Positions 1 to 10,980 of a DNA stretch of 64,000 nt are shown here, in pieces. The stretch is from contig JAQFVV010006336.1 in assembly GCA_028023455.1 (NCBI GenBank), forward strand, positions 2,188,224-2,252,223. Reading direction: 5' to 3'. Position 1 is the stretch's first letter, and each line of letters starts with the position of its first letter. The notes under the pieces were generated by a model, which was given only the letters and a program-made list of their open reading frames with translations, was not told where the DNA came from and did not search any database. A program made the position numbers and the translations under genes. Source of the stretch: Epiperipatus broadwayi (Eukaryota; Onychophora; Udeonychophora; Euonychophora; Peripatidae).

Positions 1-3000
1 AAATAGACTTAGTTTGTTTAAAAAATAGTCTTATAAAAGTTAAAAGTGAAATAAAGTAAAAAATATATTTTAAAAAAATGTTTGATGGATTTAAATAAAT
101 GATAAAGATCCATTTAAGAATTTAATAATGTAATAAATAATAAATATTAAATAAGTCATTATTTATTTTTAATTCTGTATTGTTGGTAAAATATGTAAAT
201 AGGCTAGCAAGGTGATTGTTTAATTTACCAATCAAGTGGGGAATGTATTCCGGTATAAAACCAAGGTTCAATTGTTCAGGGGGGATTATGATTATGATTT
301 CTTTTAAGTGAAGTGTGCTATTAGATATAGCTAAGTAAAAATTATAGACGCTCTCGTAATCGTTTTAAAATTATAAGAGAGTAGTTTTAAATAATTTATA
401 AAAGTTTTACCGTTAAATATGCAGTGCTAATTTATTTATAATTCTCTATTGATCGTCTCTATCGAAGCTCAATTTACTATCAAATAATCATGAAAGCATC
501 GTATCAGGATAAAATGTATTGGAGACTTTATACTAAAAGTATAACAAACGCTGGATTAACTAGGAGAATTATTAGTTGGATAAAAGTCATATATTGGATA
601 TTATATGAATTTAAAAGTTGATTATAATTAATTTTTATAAACAAATATTTTAAAGAAAGATAAATACTTCTTTATGAAGAAAGTATTTTTAAAATACAAA
701 TTTAAGTATATATCTTGGTAAAGATATGGTAATTAATAATAATTGCAGAAGTACTTGCCTTGTTAAGTCTTTGTGGTTTAAAAGACTAGATTTGGATAGT
801 TTTAAAAGGCAAATAAATCGGAAATTTAATTGGTAAAAAAAAATACCTGTAAATAAAATATTATATAGTAAAGTCTGGACGCTGGTCATACAGAAGAATT
901 TAGAAATTAATTTTACCTAAATATTGGTTAAAGAATGCACAAATAAGTATACGTGGATATCCAAGTCAATTCAGAATAATTAAATAAGAACATTATAAAC
1001 TATTAATTAATACGAGGAAAGTAATAACTTTTTTTTAAATAATTTTTCTTTAAAGAAATGAATCCGGATCCAATAAACTATTTTAATTATTATTTTGTTT
1101 CTTATGGTGGAACTTATTTTATTTATTTTTTTAAAAAAAAAACGTTTTCATTTATTTCGTAAAAACTGTTTAAACACGTGATGTACCGGAAAAAGAAGTG
1201 ATGTTGGTAAAAGTTTGTGCCTAGGAAAAAAAGAACAATTATGGGTGGAAAGAAGACAATGTTGGATTTATGTAACATATTTTTGTTTTTCTTAACTAAC
1301 ATAGATATTTAATTATTTATTGATCTATTAAAGATAAGAGAGGTACATTTTTTTTTAAAAAAGTAACTAAATATTAATATAACAATTAATTTCATAAAGT
1401 TTATTTTTATATAATTATACAACACGTAATATTTTAAAGAATAATTGTTGAGTATAAATGTGAAATTATTTTGTAAAATTGTAATCCTGGAGGACATCGT
1501 GTGGCGGATAATAAATTGGAGTATCATTTATGGTAAAAATTATATAATAGTAATAATTTGATGTATTTTGCTTTGTTTTCTTTAAATCAACTAAATATTA
1601 TTTGATTGTTGAATAAATGTATAAATATTTAAAGAATATACATGCATAATATTAGTAATAACAGTTTTATTTTAATATGCATACTTTAAATTTATGATAT
1701 AAATTTATTATAACGTAATGAGAGAAATCCATAAATAATTATATGATTCTTTCGTGAATAAGTTTTAATGTTTCTGTTACAATATTAGGAATTTGATTTA
1801 TTATATTAGTATGAGTTATTTATATTACCTTTCAAGTTAGTAAGAGGTAAAAATATCTATATTTTATTTTTTTTTTATTAGATAAGTTAAATTAATTTTA
1901 TATAGAAATTTATATTTTGATTGAAGGGTTTATCGTATATCGATGATGAGGTATAAGATAGTTTGGATAGTCATTATTTTTTTAAAAATTGGTAAGCTGT
2001 TACTGAAGTTAAATAAGGTCAAATGATATTTGTAGATAGAATTTTATTAGGAAGGAATAGGAATTACGAGTAGAGAAGAGTAGTAGTTTAAATAGAAAAG
2101 AATCATAGAATTTATTTTAATATAATACTTTATAAATTTTGAAATTGTTGAATAATTTTAAATATTATTTTAAGAAAAGAACATATATGTATTGCATATT
2201 TTGGTAAGACATACAGTATGGTATTACATCAGAATGAAGTAAATAATTATATAATCAATAAATGTCATTATATTATAAAGTTATATCAGTCTATACATTA
2301 GTTGATATTTGATTAATGCTAATAGTAAATGTAATACATACTAATACATTATAATAGAAATAGCAATAATACTTAAGTGAAGTAGCATTTTTAATTGTTA
2401 AAGTTTGTTTATTTTACATATGCTACATAAGTGATATTTTACATAAAAGTCTTCTTTTGTACTAACTAATGACAAATGATATCTATTAAGATTTAAGTTC
2501 ATAAACTTAATTAAATGTTACTGATAAAACATTTAAGAAATGTATGGATTATCTATTCATGTTTATGGAAATAGTAACAGTGTAAAAATCTTGTATTATT
2601 ATTTTTTTTATTTTTTATTTTCTTTGGTTTCCACTTGTAATGTAAATAATGTACATAAGTTGTTTATTAAAGTTGATGTAAATAAATTTGTTTAAGTTGT
2701 TTAAAAGTGTGTCGAATTCATTATTTTGCACCACAGCATTTGACAACAGATAATTTGAATAAACATAATATTTGCACAATATGAATTTTTTATTATTATT
2801 TTTAAAAGAAACACAGTATTTTCTTAATATAATTTATAGAAATTGATTGACATTAACATATAATATTATAATGGTCACAAGGTAATTATAATGCATAATA
2901 TAAGAGTATAATATTATTTATTGCCACGTATTATTAAATTATAAGATTTTAGTATAATTTTTAAATTAAGATACTATATGAAAATAAAAGACATGTAGAT

Positions 3001-3596
3001 GATTCACTTATTTCCTTAATGATTAATAGTATAATAAAATAGATAAGATTAATTTATACACTAGAAATTATTATTGTTAGTTATTATTATTATGATAAGT
3101 TAGGTGTAGTTAGGTTTGATATTAAATCCCTTATCATGCCTATCTGCAAGAAATATTATTACTTTAAAATAATTAAAAGAACCTGAGATTATTTAATTAT
3201 ATTTCCTTAATAAAAGATTGAGATTTATTTATTATTATTATTGAAGTTAGTTAATGTTTATAAAAGACATAAGAGTGCTGTAGATGTAGTAATGAGATAA
3301 TAAAGAGGTAATAGTATTCTTATGCCATTGAGATAGTGTCTTGGGAAGACATTAGCTCAATGTAAATTCAATTACTACTTGTAACTTCACTTCATAGTCT
3401 CATGATTTTAATAAATACTTATTTAATTAGTACATGATATTGAACTATATTAATTTTGGTAAGTTATAATGAATCTGATAAGATATAGTATTATAAAAAT
3501 ATATTAATGATAGTTATACATATTTTAGCCGAGCATAACGATTTAATTGAGCTAGTCATATTTTAAGTTATATTATATATTTCAGGAAGTGAGGGT

Positions 3597-3599
<3 letters not shown>
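1..3599 (+). repeat. Diverged partial LTR copy (LTR-C), 3' part
   Basis: Collinear with the two long LTRs at 22,485-37,668 and 40,307-44,914, but heavily diverged. Anchors seen by eye: the ACCAATCAA block at 217-226 matches 23,280 onward; TACGAGGAAAGTA near 1013 matches 24,883 onward; the GTTTATTAAAGTT/AATAAA stretch near 2660-2700 matches 36,750-36,790; the TCTTATGCCATTGAG hairpin at 3318-3362 matches 37,396-37,437. It ends with a G-rich stretch at 3585-3597 directly against (TA)n, as the 3' LTR does at 44,914. The start of the unit lies outside the window. No coding capacity is visible. It is an older solo or partial LTR of the same family; the orientation equals that of the younger copies. 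Confidence 0.6.
3326..3362 (+). promoter_or_regulatory. Conserved LTR hairpin (copy C)
   Basis: The outer stem CATTGAG (3326-3332) pairs with CTCAATG (3356-3362). The inner stem TGTCTT (3337-3342) pairs with AAGACA (3346-3351) around a GGG loop. The same architecture occurs in the two younger LTRs with different inner-stem bases, so pairing is kept while sequence changes. The role is unknown; it could act in the RNA. Confidence 0.45.

Positions 3600-3678
<79 letters not shown>
3600..3678. repeat. (TA)n microsatellite
   Basis: About 39 uninterrupted TA units lie between the end of LTR-C and the start of PLE-1. Confidence 0.97.
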
Positions 3679-3679
<1 letters not shown>

Positions 3680-3680
3680 C

Positions 3681-3717
3681 AATATTCACTAGAATAAAAA
3701 CTACAAAATTTTAAAAA
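3681..3717 (+). repeat. PLE-1 left terminal inverted repeat
   Basis: Pairs with the complement of 5651-5685. The inner 24 bp (3694-3717) match perfectly; the outer ~13 bp differ by small indels. Confidence 0.8.
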
Positions 3718-3929
3718 CTATAAAATGGAGGTTATTGCAGCAATAGAAAGTGCTTATGAGATGCATCATGCTCGAGATAGAGGTGATTTCTAAAATATCT
3801 TCTTTGAATATTTCTAATGTGAAATGTGATGATTCAGTGGTATAAACAAATTAATTTAATGAGAAGATATTTATCAGATAATAATGTTACATGTATTAAA
3901 AGAAGTTAAAAGGTGGAAGGTTATGTTTG

Positions 3930-5555
3930 ATGTTTAAAAGTTTATATAGAGAAAAGGTTCATCAGCAGATTCAAAAATTAAAATTTAAATTGATAAATGC
4001 TTATTCTATTGATACAGTGAGATTGAAATTTATTAATACTATACTTAAGCCATATTTAAAGAAAGTGTTTGATAGAAAGTTATATCTATCTCTTTATCCA
4101 TCAGCTGCAATTATGCCAAGGATTTTTGGAAATTTAAAAGTGCATAAGGAAGGATTTTCTATTAGACTGATGTTGGATTTTGGAGGATGTATGTATTATC
4201 ATGCAGCAGTTTTTGTGGGAAAGTTTTTGCAAGATGAATTGGGTTTTGGTGATTATACAATTGGATCTTCATTTGATTTAGTTAAAAAGATTGATAATAT
4301 TGTTTTGGATAATGATGATAGATTATTTACATTGGATGTTGTAGAGTTATATGGTTCAATAAAAAGAAAGGAATCTATTAGCATTATTGATCAAGTTTTA
4401 TATGAAAAAGGAGTGTGTAAGTTTTATCGTATGTTTGTAAAGGATTTGTTATTATTTATTGATCAGAATTTGATAGTTACATTTGAAGATCAGTTGTATA
4501 TGATGGATGAAGGTTGGCCTATGAGTTTGCCTGTTTCAGCAATTATATGTAGTTATGTGTTGTCATATTATGAAGGGATGATTCTAAAAGAACATTTTAT
4601 GACCGGTGTTAAAAGTTATTTTAGATATGTGGATGATGTGCTTATTGTAGCATCGAATATGGTAGTGCATAAACTGTTTATTAAATTAAATGATATTGCT
4701 GGATTAACGTGGACTATTACTTCTGAAGATAGTGAGAAGAGTGTAAAATATCTTGATTTGATTTTATGGAGAGAAGGGAATAAAATTAATAATAAAATGG
4801 TGTTGAAACCATTATCAATTAGAGGAGTTGTTCTTCCAAATTCAAATGTTCCACTTACCTATAAATTGGCTGGTTTTAGAACATTTCTTTTTAGAAATGA
4901 TGTTTTATGTAAATTTCAGAGTGATAAAATTATTAATATTGAAAGATATGTGGATGATTTGTTGGGTGTGGGATATAGTAGGACAAATATTTTATGTGCA
5001 CTATATAGGTATAGAAACAGATGGAGAAGAGATAATATGGTAAAGAAAAAATGGATAGCATTGCCTTATGTAAAGGATATTGTTTTTAATAAGATTACAT
5101 CATTGGTATCTGCTGATTTTAATGTTGCATTTAAAGTAGGTGCAAATACTGAAAGATTGGTTATTAATGGCAAAGATTCTATTGATAAAAGCAACAAATG
5201 TAATATTATATATAAAGTGGTATGTCATTGTGGTTATAGTTACATTGGGGAGACCAAATGTGCATTGAAAAAGAGGATTAGGGAGCATGAATTATTATAT
5301 AATAAGTTGTGTTGTTCTGCAGATAGATATAAATCTGTTTTTGCAGAACATGCTGTGAGTTGTAATGGAGAATTCTGCTTTGATAGAGTTTTTATTTTGC
5401 ATATGGAAAATGATTTGAGGAAAAGAAGAATTAAGGAGTCCTATTTTATAAATAGTACAGATAATGTGTTGAATAAACAGTGTCATTGTGTTAATATTCA
5501 CAATTTATGGAAAGTAGGTAATTCACGTGAGAACGTTACTGGTGTGAGAGTTTGA
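3930..5555 (+). CDS. Divergent Penelope-like reverse transcriptase with GIY-YIG endonuclease
   Basis: About 541 residues from the first ATG at 3930. By family, such proteins copy element RNA at a nick made by their own endonuclease. RT motifs in order, counted from a TTG codon at 3927: NLKVHKEG (69-76), LDVVELY with the first catalytic Asp (136-142), GWPMSLP (196-202), YVDD with the catalytic Asp pair (234-237) and KYLDL (274-278). The C-terminal GIY-YIG block IYKVVCHCGYSYIGET is at 428-443, with CxC and downstream His residues like the zinc-binding set of Penelope endonucleases. The usual LPKIHK and IRPIV signatures are replaced by GNLKVHK and IRLMLDF, so it is far from the 809-residue copies in this window. 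The RT1 block appears broken by a frameshift: KGGRLCLM is in frame from 3909, but its upstream part lies in another frame and a stop sits at 3897. The long intact frame suggests recent activity; the broken N-terminus suggests this copy is dead or 5'-truncated. Confidence 0.85.
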   Translation: MFKSLYREKVHQQIQKLKFKLINAYSIDTVRLKFINTILKPYLKKVFDRKLYLSLYPSAAIMPRIFGNLKVHKEGFSIRLMLDFGGCMYYHAAVFVGKFLQDELGFGDYTIGSSFDLVKKIDNIVLDNDDRLFTLDVVELYGSIKRKESISIIDQVLYEKGVCKFYRMFVKDLLLFIDQNLIVTFEDQLYMMDEGWPMSLPVSAIICSYVLSYYEGMILKEHFMTGVKSYFRYVDDVLIVASNMVVHKLFIKLNDIAGLTWTITSEDSEKSVKYLDLILWREGNKINNKMVLKPLSIRGVVLPNSNVPLTYKLAGFRTFLFRNDVLCKFQSDKIINIERYVDDLLGVGYSRTNILCALYRYRNRWRRDNMVKKKWIALPYVKDIVFNKITSLVSADFNVAFKVGANTERLVINGKDSIDKSNKCNIIYKVVCHCGYSYIGETKCALKKRIREHELLYNKLCCSADRYKSVFAEHAVSCNGEFCFDRVFILHMENDLRKRRIKESYFINSTDNVLNKQCHCVNIHNLWKVGNSRENVTGVRV

Positions 5556-5650
5556 TCATATTTAAATATTAACGGATTGCTACTTAAGATGGTGGCATAT
5601 ACCAAGCTAGCTATAGCAAAGAATTTTAATCTTTAATTTTATACAGGCAT

Positions 5651-5685
5651 TTTTTAAAATTTTGTAGTTTTTATTTAGGAATATT
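5651..5685 (-). repeat. PLE-1 right terminal inverted repeat
   Basis: Complement of 3681-3717, with 24 perfect bases at the inner side. Confidence 0.8.
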
Positions 5686-8429
5686 TATTGCTGAAAATTA
5701 TATTATTTTATGTGTATATTTTAATTGTATCTGGAATTAAAAAGGTTCAACATATTTTAGAATAGTTTCTAAGCAGAAGTAATCTGTTCTCTTTATATAA
5801 TGAACTGCCCACCTTCTTTACATCCAACTATCATGACGAATAGAAATCTAAATACCCTACCTTCCTTACTATCCAATCTTTAAAGGTTCTTGGTCCTCAA
5901 GTAGAGTGCAAAATACCATTGGCAGCAACCTACCAACAACATAAACACTCAGTTACTGGACAAATACCAACCAAATAAACACTTTATTTATTTTTAAGGT
6001 AAACCCTTTAGGTGCCAGTTAATTACATTCGTAATCAACATGTTTATCTAATCAGCACTAAATCCAGTACCTGAGCCTCCAACTAGCTCATCAGATTGTA
6101 GCTACCTTTTAAGAAAAATAAAACTCCACCCTCTCTAATAATCCTATCTCAATAATAATGATAACTTACTGAACGAGGAAACATTAAAGTCTTTAAACAA
6201 CAAATCCTTACTTTTCAAAAATATAGTTTCCCTATTCTTTTAATTTAAATTTAAATATTTCTTATTAATAACTAAATCTCCCCATTCCCATCTTATTAAA
6301 ATATTGTTCATCATAAATGTGTGTATTCAAAATATAAATGTAAATATTTAAATGACATTTTAAGTATTTCCTTTTCTTAAAAAAAAAACAATCATTTTGC
6401 TTTATAAGTTAAACACACATACTTTTTTCATTTTAAATAAATATTTTAATATATTATATTACTCTTTTCATTTTAAATAAATATTTTTATACATTATATT
6501 AAATAAAATATACATGACATATTACATTAAAATACACACATACGTACACACAATGTCTTTAAATATAATTAAATATAGAAGCCGATATCGCTTGTATTTC
6601 CTAAATATTATTTTGTAAAGTTTAAAGTTTTATTTATCACAGTTTATTTTTTATTTTAAAAGGAAATCAAGAAGGAGATAATACTAAAATCAAAAGTTAC
6701 CTAGGATTTGAAAATTCGAAATGACGTACACAGCACAATGTAGTTTCTCTAAAAGTTATTTATTACCAGTTAGTGCTAACTTCAAGCAAACCTTCCTTGA
6801 CTCCATGATATTATACAACTTTTGTGGATTTTTCAGCATCGATGCTCCTGTACTTTATTGCTTTACTCGACCATGATTTACCCTCCGAACTCTGCTGATG
6901 TTATTCGCAGTGAAGCTCCAGCTGATTGTACAATATGGTAAATTTAACAATGCCTCATTTCAGTAGATATAACAATTTATATAATTGTTATAACTGTAAC
7001 TTCAAGAAATATGTTTAAAATATCAGAAATAAAATGGAATGTTTAGAGTTTTTAAAATGTCTTAACAATGGAAAATTTTTGTTATCTCCAGCATTTATTG
7101 TCTCATGAAATTACTTTCCTTTAGTTTGCTCTGATTAGGCTTCTACTTTTTTCTTCAAAACTTTTACACACACACATTTAATTGTTTTATTATAAAAGAA
7201 AATGAAATTTTCTTTATTATATTTTTTATTACAAACTAATCAAAATAATATTAAATCATTTTATTTTATAAGATTTTCTTTTTTAAAAATAAAAGCGTTT
7301 ATTATTTATTTTCTTTAACAACGTCCCCCATACCCTACTCTTTAGTTTTTAATTCTTTCTTTCAACTTTTAACATTTATTCCCATTTTTTTTTAAAAGAT
7401 GAAATTTATGATATATTATTGCTATTAAATAATACTACCCTTCAATAACAATGTACTTCGATACAATAAGATTATTTCTTGCTAATTAAAAGTCAAAATT
7501 TTAATTAAAACTATAATGAATCCTTTTGTTAATTTTTAGTAAATCTGTACAAAATCTGAAATATCTTAATGGTATTTTGAGACTTATCTTTAAAATTCTT
7601 TTTTAGTAATTAAATATTTTACTAATTAATAACTTGCTGTGATGATTTAAAACAATTATCAATTAAGTTGTTACTTAGAAAAAACTATGTTAAAATATAT
7701 TTGTAAATGTTTTTATTTAAGTTGGAAAATCTGTTTGTTTATTATTGTTTGTAAATTTGTCAAACAATTCAAAGGTAAAATTAAATTTTAAAATTGAAGT
7801 TTAATATATTTAAATTCAAGAGAATGATTTCAAACTTGGTACATAAGTAATAAATAAAAGGCAAATTCATATATTATACTAATTTTTTCAATAGGTAACC
7901 TAATTTTAAGTAGGATGCATGAGAGAGTGGTATAAGAATTTTATTTTGCTTTCAATTTAAAATTATAATAATATATTAAAATTGAGTTTTAATAGATTTA
8001 TGTTCAATATAATTTGTTGATATTTTGTACATTCTCTTAAATCTTTACAAAAATGATATGATATAATATTTTAGATAGGTGACTTAGTTTCTTAGATGAT
8101 AATATCTAATAATTATGGTAAATGTTGTTGCTATCTGAAAAAAGAACCATTTTCATGCCTTAAAAGAACCATCAGGGCAAATGCTTGAAGTCCATTGCAT
8201 ATGTTTTTGTGATAACAGATGTTTTATTTTGTGATTATTTATAATATGAATAAATATATATGGACTTTCTTATCATGATACATCAGCCAATGTGATGAAT
8301 TTGTTGGCATTTTGAATACTTTAATTGAAAAGTTAGTTGTTTTCTTAAAGGTGGGGTGAATATATGTATAAGGGATGATACTAAGAATCATTTAATGAGA
8401 GCTCTAGTCTATTGCTTGATGACAATCTT
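5686..8429. other. AT-rich DNA without a recognisable gene
   Basis: No convincing ORF or RNA gene on either strand. The one clear local structure is a tandem duplication of ~40 bp at 6421-6500, two copies differing at about four positions. Stretches near 5800-6100 and 6780-6930 are slightly richer in G+C but match nothing else here. Confidence 0.6.
6421..6500. repeat. 40-bp tandem duplication (2 copies)
   Basis: 6421-6460 and 6461-6500 are near-identical; both contain CATTTTAAATAAATATTTT. Confidence 0.85.
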
Positions 8430-10980
8430 TATTTAAGTACCTAAACCTACAGATCAAATTCAATGAAGAAAGATTGCATGATTTGGAAAAAGTAACTAAT
8501 ATTAAATAGGAAATAGATAAAATTTGTGAAGTTAAAATAAAACATGAAGAGACAATTAATTTAAATAATGAGCATATACTCTACTACAAAGCCACACATA
8601 TTGGGAGCACAAGAGTAATAGTATTCAGTATAGATAAAAATATTAGATCAACATTGTGGAAATTTATAGTATATCAGACAGAATGGCAAAAAAAAATTAT
8701 TGAAATTAATGAAAAAGATCAAGTAAAGATAATCCAGATTTATGCCCCAACATGTTTCTCTTGTTTCAAAGAAATATAGAATTGATGCTTTTTACCCACA
8801 AACAACATTTTAAAATGTGAAAACATTAATACTAGAACTGGTAAACAATAGGATGATAAAAGTCTTATGGATACATTTGTTTCTCATGCCAGAAATGAGA
8901 GGGTCACATACTTGTGGAATTCACAGAAAGAAGAAAAACTATAAATTCTTTTTTTAAATAAATGCAAACATAAACAGATATTAAAAACATCCAAATATAG
9001 CAAAATTGGATTTTATGGGACTAATAGAAAGTATGTATTTCAAGACTGTTATATTCTTAATAGCATCAATATAAAAATGATTTTTGATTAGTATGACATA
9101 TGTGCTAATGCATAACTGAAAAAGAATAATTCAATAAATTTATGTTAGAACTTGAAAATCATGTTAAATAGTAGCAGACTTCAAAATAGTTTAGGCCTTA
9201 CTAAAATCAATAAAAAATAACTGAAGCACTATTAAGAATTTCAAAAAAGATACTTAATATAAAAATACAACATTTTATATGTATTTTATTACTCAGACAA
9301 AACACTATATAAAAAAATGAAAGAATATAGATTTTTTTAAATGATCCATTAACTAGAATTGAATATTAGCATTATATAAAATCATACAAAAAATTAATAA
9401 TAATGTAAGAAAATGCATTGTGAATCGCCAAAGAAAGTTATAGAGCAAAATAAAAATCTCAAAAGTGTAAAACAGCATCTTTGATATTGGAAGAACAGAT
9501 GTTTTAGCATTAAAAGTTAAAATAGAACTGTTACCAAAATAAAGATGGTGTACAATTAATACAGCATGTTTATTGCCAAGTTTTTTAGTGGAATAGATGA
9601 GATATGCAATTAAATTTATGAAAATAAATAGCTGAAGGAAATAATAGAATTGTTATTGATATTTTGCACAAAACAGATAAAGAAGTTGAAATATTGATGA
9701 AAAAACTATATACCAAATATTTAAATGATAAACATAAAAAATACAATTTGAAGAATGTAATAGTAATATTGATATTTAAAAAATGTGATAAAGAAGATAT
9801 TCGAAATTAGACTTATTACTTATAATTTCTGTCAAATTCTTCACCAAGATAATTACAACTCATTTGAAAACTTTGTATTCTAACCAACCAAAAAAAATTC
9901 AAATTAAAAATAGTTTTAGCATAGTGGATCATATCCAATTATTGAGAGAAGTTATAGAAAGATCCAATGAGTAAGAGTTCCCATAAATTATGAAGTGGCA
10001 TTAGATTCTACAAATTTTGAGATATCAAGATATAAAACTAGTTATTGTTGAATTCTGAAGAATATTTATCAAAATACAATATCAATTTTAGATTACATGA
10101 TGATAGTAAAAAGATTAATAAAAAAGAAGTATTATAAAATGATTCCATAGTTCCAAAACTTTTTACAACAGTTTTACAATAAGTATTTTGTTCTATAAAA
10201 CCAAAATCTAAGAGATGAAAAATAAATGGAAATATTTAAGTCATGTAGATTTTGCAGACAACGTAATTGTTTTTTTTTCCAATAATGCTTCAGAGCTTCA
10301 GGAAATATTGCAAGAGTTGCCAGATAAGAGTAAAAAAGTATGGCTAAAAAATAAATGCTAAAAAATGTTGTAGAGATTTTTTCAAATGTAAAAAATAATA
10401 TTTGATAATCATGAACCTTAGACAGATTTTTGATGCACAGAAACACATATGGAATCAAATTAATAATGGAATTAAAAAATGGATGAAATGCTTTTGGTAA
10501 AAGGTACTGTGTATTAAAAAGAAACATGTCTATATGGTTGAAAAGAAACAAAATAATAGCTGTGTTTTATCCCTTCTTGTTTATGAATCTGAGATTTGGA
10601 CACTTAACTGAAGAGATAATATAGAGCTTTCAGACCTTTCCCAAAAGTATAGAACATTATATTTTAGGAATAACAAAACAAATTAAAAATGAAATGCATG
10701 GATAAGAAAATGACTCCCTGAAAAAATTCACAGATTGAAATGAAGTTGGGATAGACATATTTTTAGAAGAGTTTATAATATATGAACAATTAAAATTTTA
10801 TTTGAATCCATAGAGACTATAAAAGAACTAGAAAGAGACTCCATGAGAGATGGCTGGATATGATAAGGAAGTTTGCTTGCATGATATGGATAATAAAGGC
10901 TATGGATTACAGAATTTAAATTTTATGTGGAGAGATATTTATTATGCAGTGGACTGACAATGATTAAAAATGATATTGAT
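8430..10980 (+). pseudogene. N1: decayed RTE-like non-LTR retrotransposon ORF
   Basis: Read across frameshifts and stops, this strand gives the parts of an apurinic-type endonuclease plus RT in the expected order. The endonuclease has GHLLYY-like EHILYYKATHIG (8570-8605) and IIQIYAPT (8727-8750). The RT finger/palm has FTKIITTHL (9838-9865) and FSIVDHIQLLREVIERS (9911-9962). A C-terminal tail resembles the RxRxRW-DDIRK...W region of RTE proteins (10,831-10,960). No frame stays open for more than about 100 codons, so it is dead. N2 at 50.9-53.3 kb is a sister copy with similar decay. Clade assignment rests on motif memory: RTE is most likely, another EN+RT clade possible. Confidence 0.7.

Larger units (their letters stand above)
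3681..5685 (+). mobile_element. PLE-1, divergent Penelope-like element with TIRs
   Basis: A 2.0-kb unit bounded by imperfect ~35-bp terminal inverted repeats (3681-3717 and 5651-5685). These include a perfect 24-bp match between 3694-3717 and the complement of 5651-5674. It abuts (TA)n on the left. It encodes an RT/GIY-YIG protein (3930-5555). PLE-2 (20.2 kb) and PLE-3 (62.5 kb) encode recognisably related proteins, so this is a small family distinct from the canonical Penelope copies at 25-35 kb. No convincing target duplication was found. Near the left end, 3732-3755 resembles the second half of the PLE-2 hammerhead (a stem, then GAAAGTGCTT), but the CUGANGA half is gone. Confidence 0.8.

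Noticed and set aside
10174-10551. 125-codon minus-strand frame
   Set aside because: It lies antisense to the decayed N1 RT and has no motif.
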